Positions 35,866 through 36,927 of a stretch of DNA of 36,927 nucleotides are shown here, one piece after another. Source of the DNA: Thermoplasmatota archaeon (GTDB lineage Archaea; Thermoplasmatota; Thermoplasmata; Halarchaeoplasmatales; Halarchaeoplasmataceae); assembly GCA_018334835.1 (NCBI GenBank), contig JAGXLF010000009.1, forward strand, positions 1 through 36,927, read 5' to 3'. Every line of letters starts with the position of its first letter. The stretch's first letter is position 1. The notes below the pieces were generated by a model. It had not been told where the DNA came from. It ran no database searches and saw only the letters and a list, made by a program, of their open reading frames with translations. The translations under genes and the position numbers were made by a program.

Positions 35866-36927
35866 ATGAACGGCTGGTGGAACAGACTGGTAAGGGTGGA
35901 CCTTTCTACAGGTAGGGTCACCTATGAAAAGCTCGGCGAAGACATACTTTACAATTTCATAGGAGGTAGAGGTCTCGGTCTTCGATTGTTATCAGAGGAG
36001 ATAGATCCGGATATCGATCCTTTACAAGAGAACGTTCTGGTCTTCTCTGCAGGCCCTCTCACAGGAACTCCTGTACCCACTTCAGGTAGATTCTCCGTCT
36101 CATCTAAATCGCCTTTGACCGGAACTGTAGCGGATTCCAATGTTGGTGGTTATCTCGGCAGTGAATTTAAGAAAACAGGGTTCGACGCTTTGATAGTTGA
36201 AGGGGCTGCTGAAGAACCGACTCATCTGATGATCGATGAAGAAGATATAAGTATAACGAAAACTGATCTTTGGGGATCAGAAACTGGTGAATGTTTAGAT
36301 AAATTAGATGGTAGGAATGCGGTTATTGGACCAGCCGGCGAAAATCAAGTCCTATACTCCTCTATCGTCACGGACGGTTACCGCGTTTTCGGTAGAGGAG
36401 GGATGGGAGCGGTGATGGGTTCAAAAAATTTGAAAGCGATCTCCGTAAAAGGTTCTAAAGAAGTACCGACCGCAGATGAAGAGCGTCTCAAAAAGTACGT
36501 GAAAAAGGCCTCTTCCAAGATTTCTTCGTCGCCGGTCACCTCTAGAGGACTCAAAAAGTTCGGAACTCCGATCCTGGTCAATCTTCTAGCTTGGCTTGGG
36601 ATGTTTTCGAAAAAGAATTTCCAGGAAGCCGCCGGAGAAGACGAGGCTGATAATCTCTCTGGAGAAAAGATGAAAGAGGAAATAGTGGAAGAACACGAAG
36701 GTTGCTATACCTGTCCTATAAGGTGCGGATTGAAAACGAAGACAAAAAAAGAAAAAGGAAAAGGTCCGGAGTACGAAAGCGTTTGGGCTCTCGGTTCGAA
36801 CCTTGGTAATTTCGACCTTGAGAAGACAGCCGAACTGAATTACCGTTGCAACGAATTGGGTCTAGATACCATCTCCACAGGAGGAACACTAGCATGTGCG
36901 ATGGAGATGAGTGAAGAAGCCCTCCTC
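35866..36927 (+). CDS. aor: Aldehyde ferredoxin oxidoreductase family protein (truncated by window end)
   Basis: Open frame from ATG 35866: MNGWWNRLVRVDLSTGRVTYEKLGEDILYNFIGGRGLGLRLLSEEIDP...GPLTGTPVPTSGRFSVSSKSPLTGTVADSNVGG...GRGGMGAVMGSKNLKAI...GCYTCPIRC. Absent from the ORF track because it runs off the end. Confidence 0.92.
   Translation, partial: MNGWWNRLVRVDLSTGRVTYEKLGEDILYNFIGGRGLGLRLLSEEIDPDIDPLQENVLVFSAGPLTGTPVPTSGRFSVSSKSPLTGTVADSNVGGYLGSEFKKTGFDALIVEGAAEEPTHLMIDEEDISITKTDLWGSETGECLDKLDGRNAVIGPAGENQVLYSSIVTDGYRVFGRGGMGAVMGSKNLKAISVKGSKEVPTADEERLKKYVKKASSKISSSPVTSRGLKKFGTPILVNLLAWLGMFSKKNFQEAAGEDEADNLSGEKMKEEIVEEHEGCYTCPIRCGLKTKTKKEKGKGPEYESVWALGSNLGNFDLEKTAELNYRCNELGLDTISTGGTLACAMEMSEEALL

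Overview
Gene-dense archaeal chromosomal segment. The archaeal evidence is an L7Ae-S28e-L24e-Ndk ribosomal block, aTrm56, ribbon-helix-helix (RHH)+FtsZ, a PGF-CTERM-like surface protein, and TATA-box promoters with GGTGAT-type Shine-Dalgarno sequences. The physiology looks anaerobic: a CooS-family CODH scaffold, a four-subunit group-3b-type [NiFe] hydrogenase, several ferredoxin/Fe-S proteins, and the 5' part of an aldehyde ferredoxin oxidoreductase. Main points of interest: (1) the CODH lacks the canonical exo-Fe Cys ligand (GICCTG is replaced by GSIETG) and has an altered N-terminal Cys pattern; it is divergent from a V4R-domain regulator across a perfect 14-bp palindrome. (2) A ~531-bp hairpin-rich insertion interrupts a cupin gene so precisely that removing it restores an intact ORF. 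(3) There are two PadR-associated loci of split half-permeases, one fused to an RnfB-like Fe-S domain. (4) A redox/O2/NO-defence-like island contains tandem DUF438-hemerythrins, a SufR-like regulator, a ferredoxin and an atypical thioredoxin reductase. (5) A 21-bp identical promoter-leader element precedes two unrelated genes. (6) There is a Trm56-HD fusion, a tandem-RHH protein next to ftsZ, and a bacterial-type LeuRS. All family calls come from reading motifs by eye; no database search was run.
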